This document shows, piece after piece, positions 61,856-64,000 of a DNA stretch of 64,000 bases. The notes below the pieces were generated by a model. The model did not search any database. It was given only the letters and a program-made list of their open reading frames with translations, and was not told where the DNA came from. The translations under genes and the position numbers were made by a program. How positions within the stretch are numbered: position 1 is the stretch's first letter; each line of letters starts with the position of its first letter. The stretch covers positions 2,542,001 through 2,606,000 of the forward strand of contig NZ_CP042914.1 in assembly GCF_008065135.1 (NCBI RefSeq), given 5' to 3'. The stretch comes from Roseimaritima ulvae. Lineage in GTDB: Bacteria; Planctomycetota; Planctomycetia; Pirellulales; Pirellulaceae.

Positions 61856-64000
61856 ATGGCCGGATCCTCCTCACCCCTGTCTCTGGACGCCTTGCTGCAG
61901 CCCATTCGCGACAATGCTAGCGATTTTTCCGATGATACGGCCGCCGCCGTCGACATCGCGCAGCGGTTGCTCCACCGCTCGCGACAATTATTAACGCCCG
62001 AAGAGCGGGCACAGCAGGCCGAGCTGGATCGGATGATCACCCATGTGGAGGACAAAGCGACCTTGGTGGCGATGACCGATCAGGCCTTCCGCACCCGCAC
62101 ACCGGCTCGCGTTGCCGATCAGTTGACGCATATTTTGGACCTCCAGGGGGTGCCACGGTTTTTCAGCCCGCTCGACCGCACCTTGCTCCGCGGCTTTCAA
62201 TCCTTTGGCAGTTATCTGCCGGGCGTTTCGATCCCGCTGGTCAAAGAAAAAATGCGGCGGGAAACGGCCAACGTGATTTTGCCGGCCGAACAGGAGATGC
62301 TGGTCGAACACCTGAAAATGCGACATGCCGAAGGCGTCCGCATGAATGTCAACTTTTTGGGTGAAGCCCTGCTGGGGGAACAGGAGGCCCGGCGGCGTTT
62401 AAAGGTCTACCTGGACGCCCTGGCGGACCCGGACATCGAGTGCATCTCGGTAAAAATTTCCACGATCTATTCGCAGCTCTCGCCGCTCGCCCGGCGGCAT
62501 TCGGTCGATGTGGTCGCCGACCGTATGGAACTGCTGTACCGGACGGCCGCCCGCCATCGGTACCGTCGCCCCGATGGCACGCTGACTTCCAAATTTGTTT
62601 ATCTGGATATGGAGGAATATCGCGACCTGCAGTTGACGGCCAGTGTCCTCCGGTCGGCCTTGGATCGACCGGACTTGGATGACGTCCGCGCCGGCATCGC
62701 CCTGCAGGCCTACGTACCCGATTCCTACGAAGTGCTCGAGGAGTTGTTGGAGTGGGCCCGCCACCGCGTCGCCGCCGGAGCTCAACCGCTGACCGTCCGC
62801 GTCGTCAAAGGGGCGAACATGGAGATGGAGCGGGTGGAAGCGTCGCTGGGCGGATGGCCCCAGGCACCTTACACCAACAAACGCGACACCGACGCCAACT
62901 ACAAACGCATGCTGCGGTTGCTGATGAAGCCCGAAAACTCCGCCGCCGTGAATCTGGGCGTGGCGTCTCACAACCTGTTTGATATCTCCTTGGCATTGCT
63001 GTGGGCCGACCGCGCGGGCGTGCTGTCGAACGTGCAATTCGAAATGCTCGAAGGCATGGCCAACCACCAACGGCGGGCTCTGTTCGAAGCGGCTGGCGAG
63101 ATGTTGCTATACGCACCTGCTTGCCGCAAAGAAGATTTTATCAACGCCATCGGATACTTGATTCGTCGCTTGGACGAAAACACCGGCCAGGAAAACTTTT
63201 TGCGTCACACTTTCCGGTTACAGTCCGATACACCGGAGTGGGAACAGTTGGCCGACGGATTCCGGGAATCGATGCAGTGTATCGATTCGGTATCGGTGTC
63301 ACCGCGGCGAACGCAGGACCGCAACCAACCGCCCGCGCAGCCCGACGTTGGCGATGATTGGAAAACGTTTTTAAACGAACCCGATACGGATTGGTGCCTG
63401 CCGCACAACGGCGATTGGGCGCAGCAAACGCTCGACCGTTGGCAGGCGAAGTCCGGCGAGCAGGCCACCGAAGTCCCGCTGATGATCGGGGATGGGACGG
63501 TCGACGGCGGAGGACGCAATCAGCGCGAGTCCTGCGATCCCTCGCGGCCGGGCGTGGTCGTTTGCCGGTACCTGGAAGCTCAAGCGGAAGACATCGCAGC
63601 AGCGGTACAGATCGCCGCGGATGATCCCAGCGGTTGGCGAAGCACCTCGCCGCAGCACCGCCGCGAGTTGCTCCGCGCCGCGGCGCAGATCATGCGACAA
63701 CGCCGCGGCGACTTGATCGGCGCGGCCGTGGCCGACGGTGGCAAGACGGTCATGGAAGCCGATCCCGAAGTCAGTGAAGCGATCGACTTTACCGAGTTCT
63801 ATCCGTTGACCGCGGCGCGTTTTCAAACGGACTCCGAGGCGTCGGCGAGCAAGGAACTCTCGCGTCCCCGCGGAGTGGTGGCGGTGATCAGTCCTTGGAA
63901 TTTTCCTATCGCGATTCCCTGCGGAGGCGTGGTGGCGGCCTTGGCAGCCGGCAACACGGTGCTGTTGAAGCCGGCCAGCGATACGGTGTTGCCGGCTTAC
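61856..64000 (+). CDS. putA: Bifunctional proline dehydrogenase / L-glutamate gamma-semialdehyde dehydrogenase (3' end beyond window)
   Basis: 715 codons are visible from the ATG at 61856 (AGG about nine bases upstream). The C-terminal part is outside. An N-terminal helical arm (~1-110) precedes the FAD-dependent proline dehydrogenase barrel (~120-440), with VRMNVNFLGEALLGEQEARR, SVKISTIYSQLSPLARR, VYLDMEEYRDLQLTASVL, LRVVKGANMEMERV-like (VVKGANMEMERV) and ENTGQENFLRHTF. From ~510 the aldehyde dehydrogenase domain begins, with ending motif SPWNFPIAIPCGGVVAALAAGNTV (cut to SPWNFPIAIPCGG here). PutA oxidises proline to glutamate, with electrons to the quinone pool and NAD+. No DNA-binding ribbon-helix-helix domain is present at the N-terminus, so it is not the autoregulatory form of PutA. 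Confidence 0.92.
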   Translation, partial: MAGSSSPLSLDALLQPIRDNASDFSDDTAAAVDIAQRLLHRSRQLLTPEERAQQAELDRMITHVEDKATLVAMTDQAFRTRTPARVADQLTHILDLQGVPRFFSPLDRTLLRGFQSFGSYLPGVSIPLVKEKMRRETANVILPAEQEMLVEHLKMRHAEGVRMNVNFLGEALLGEQEARRRLKVYLDALADPDIECISVKISTIYSQLSPLARRHSVDVVADRMELLYRTAARHRYRRPDGTLTSKFVYLDMEEYRDLQLTASVLRSALDRPDLDDVRAGIALQAYVPDSYEVLEELLEWARHRVAAGAQPLTVRVVKGANMEMERVEASLGGWPQAPYTNKRDTDANYKRMLRLLMKPENSAAVNLGVASHNLFDISLALLWADRAGVLSNVQFEMLEGMANHQRRALFEAAGEMLLYAPACRKEDFINAIGYLIRRLDENTGQENFLRHTFRLQSDTPEWEQLADGFRESMQCIDSVSVSPRRTQDRNQPPAQPDVGDDWKTFLNEPDTDWCLPHNGDWAQQTLDRWQAKSGEQATEVPLMIGDGTVDGGGRNQRESCDPSRPGVVVCRYLEAQAEDIAAAVQIAADDPSGWRSTSPQHRRELLRAAAQIMRQRRGDLIGAAVADGGKTVMEADPEVSEAIDFTEFYPLTAARFQTDSEASASKELSRPRGVVAVISPWNFPIAIPCGGVVAALAAGNTVLLKPASDTVLPAY

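Overview
The window comes from a planctomycete, most probably a marine Pirellulaceae (Rhodopirellula-like) genome. This is inferred from gene content: secreted proteins with the planctomycete N-terminal Leu-Glu-x-Arg-Leu-(Met/Leu)-x signature followed by dockerin-like repeats, a PVC-type membrane-bound dehydrogenase with a c-type heme domain, DUF1080 (3-keto-disaccharide hydrolase) proteins, several sialidase-like and ceramidase-like proteins, and many small GC-rich hairpin repeats between genes. Coding is on both strands in short operons.

Region by region. 1-11189 (minus strand): a Cys-rich secreted protein cut by the window edge, a dockerin-type vanadium haloperoxidase, and a 2628-residue RHS/YD-repeat giant that also carries a nidogen-like domain. 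11572-14800: a stand-alone MacB periplasmic core and an HlyD-type adaptor, then an array of about eight 127-bp repeats that ends in a decayed second copy of the adaptor's 3' end. 14813-41552: an accessory block of exported, probably glycan- or lipid-degrading enzymes. It holds two ceramidase-type proteins (one fused to LamG domains, a PVC dehydrogenase and cytochrome c), a sugar isomerase/epimerase, a VCBS-sialidase fusion, a second sialidase-like protein, DUF1080 proteins with one and three domains, a kelch protein, an internally shortened GH67N-like protein, two metallophosphoesterases, an ectonucleotide-pyrophosphatase-like enzyme and a cardiolipin synthase. 41627-48396: a YVTN/cytochrome c/ankyrin protein, tRNA-Ala, an ApaH/PPP-type phosphatase and a membrane-anchored VWA protein. 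48590-58105: tRNA-Gly, trigger factor, a DoxX-like protein, cytochrome bd oxidase (cydAB), a PLP decarboxylase, a TPR protein and pyruvate phosphate dikinase. 58446-61738 (minus): the housekeeping operon rplY-pth-rpsF-ssb-rplI-tRNA-Leu with its promoter and terminator. 61856-64000: the 5' part of a PutA-type proline dehydrogenase/P5C dehydrogenase.

Many exported enzymes fit together as a scavenging programme for complex extracellular glycans and glycolipids: sialic acid and amide-lipid release, oxidation by a periplasmic dehydrogenase feeding cytochrome c, and 3-keto-sugar hydrolysis. This is inference from families, not shown by the sequence. The most unusual items are the ceramidase-LamG-dehydrogenase-HEAT-cytochrome fusion, the dockerin-nidogen-RHS giant, the 127-bp array with its pseudogene flank, and a dispersed repeat family whose short stems vary in sequence but stay complementary.
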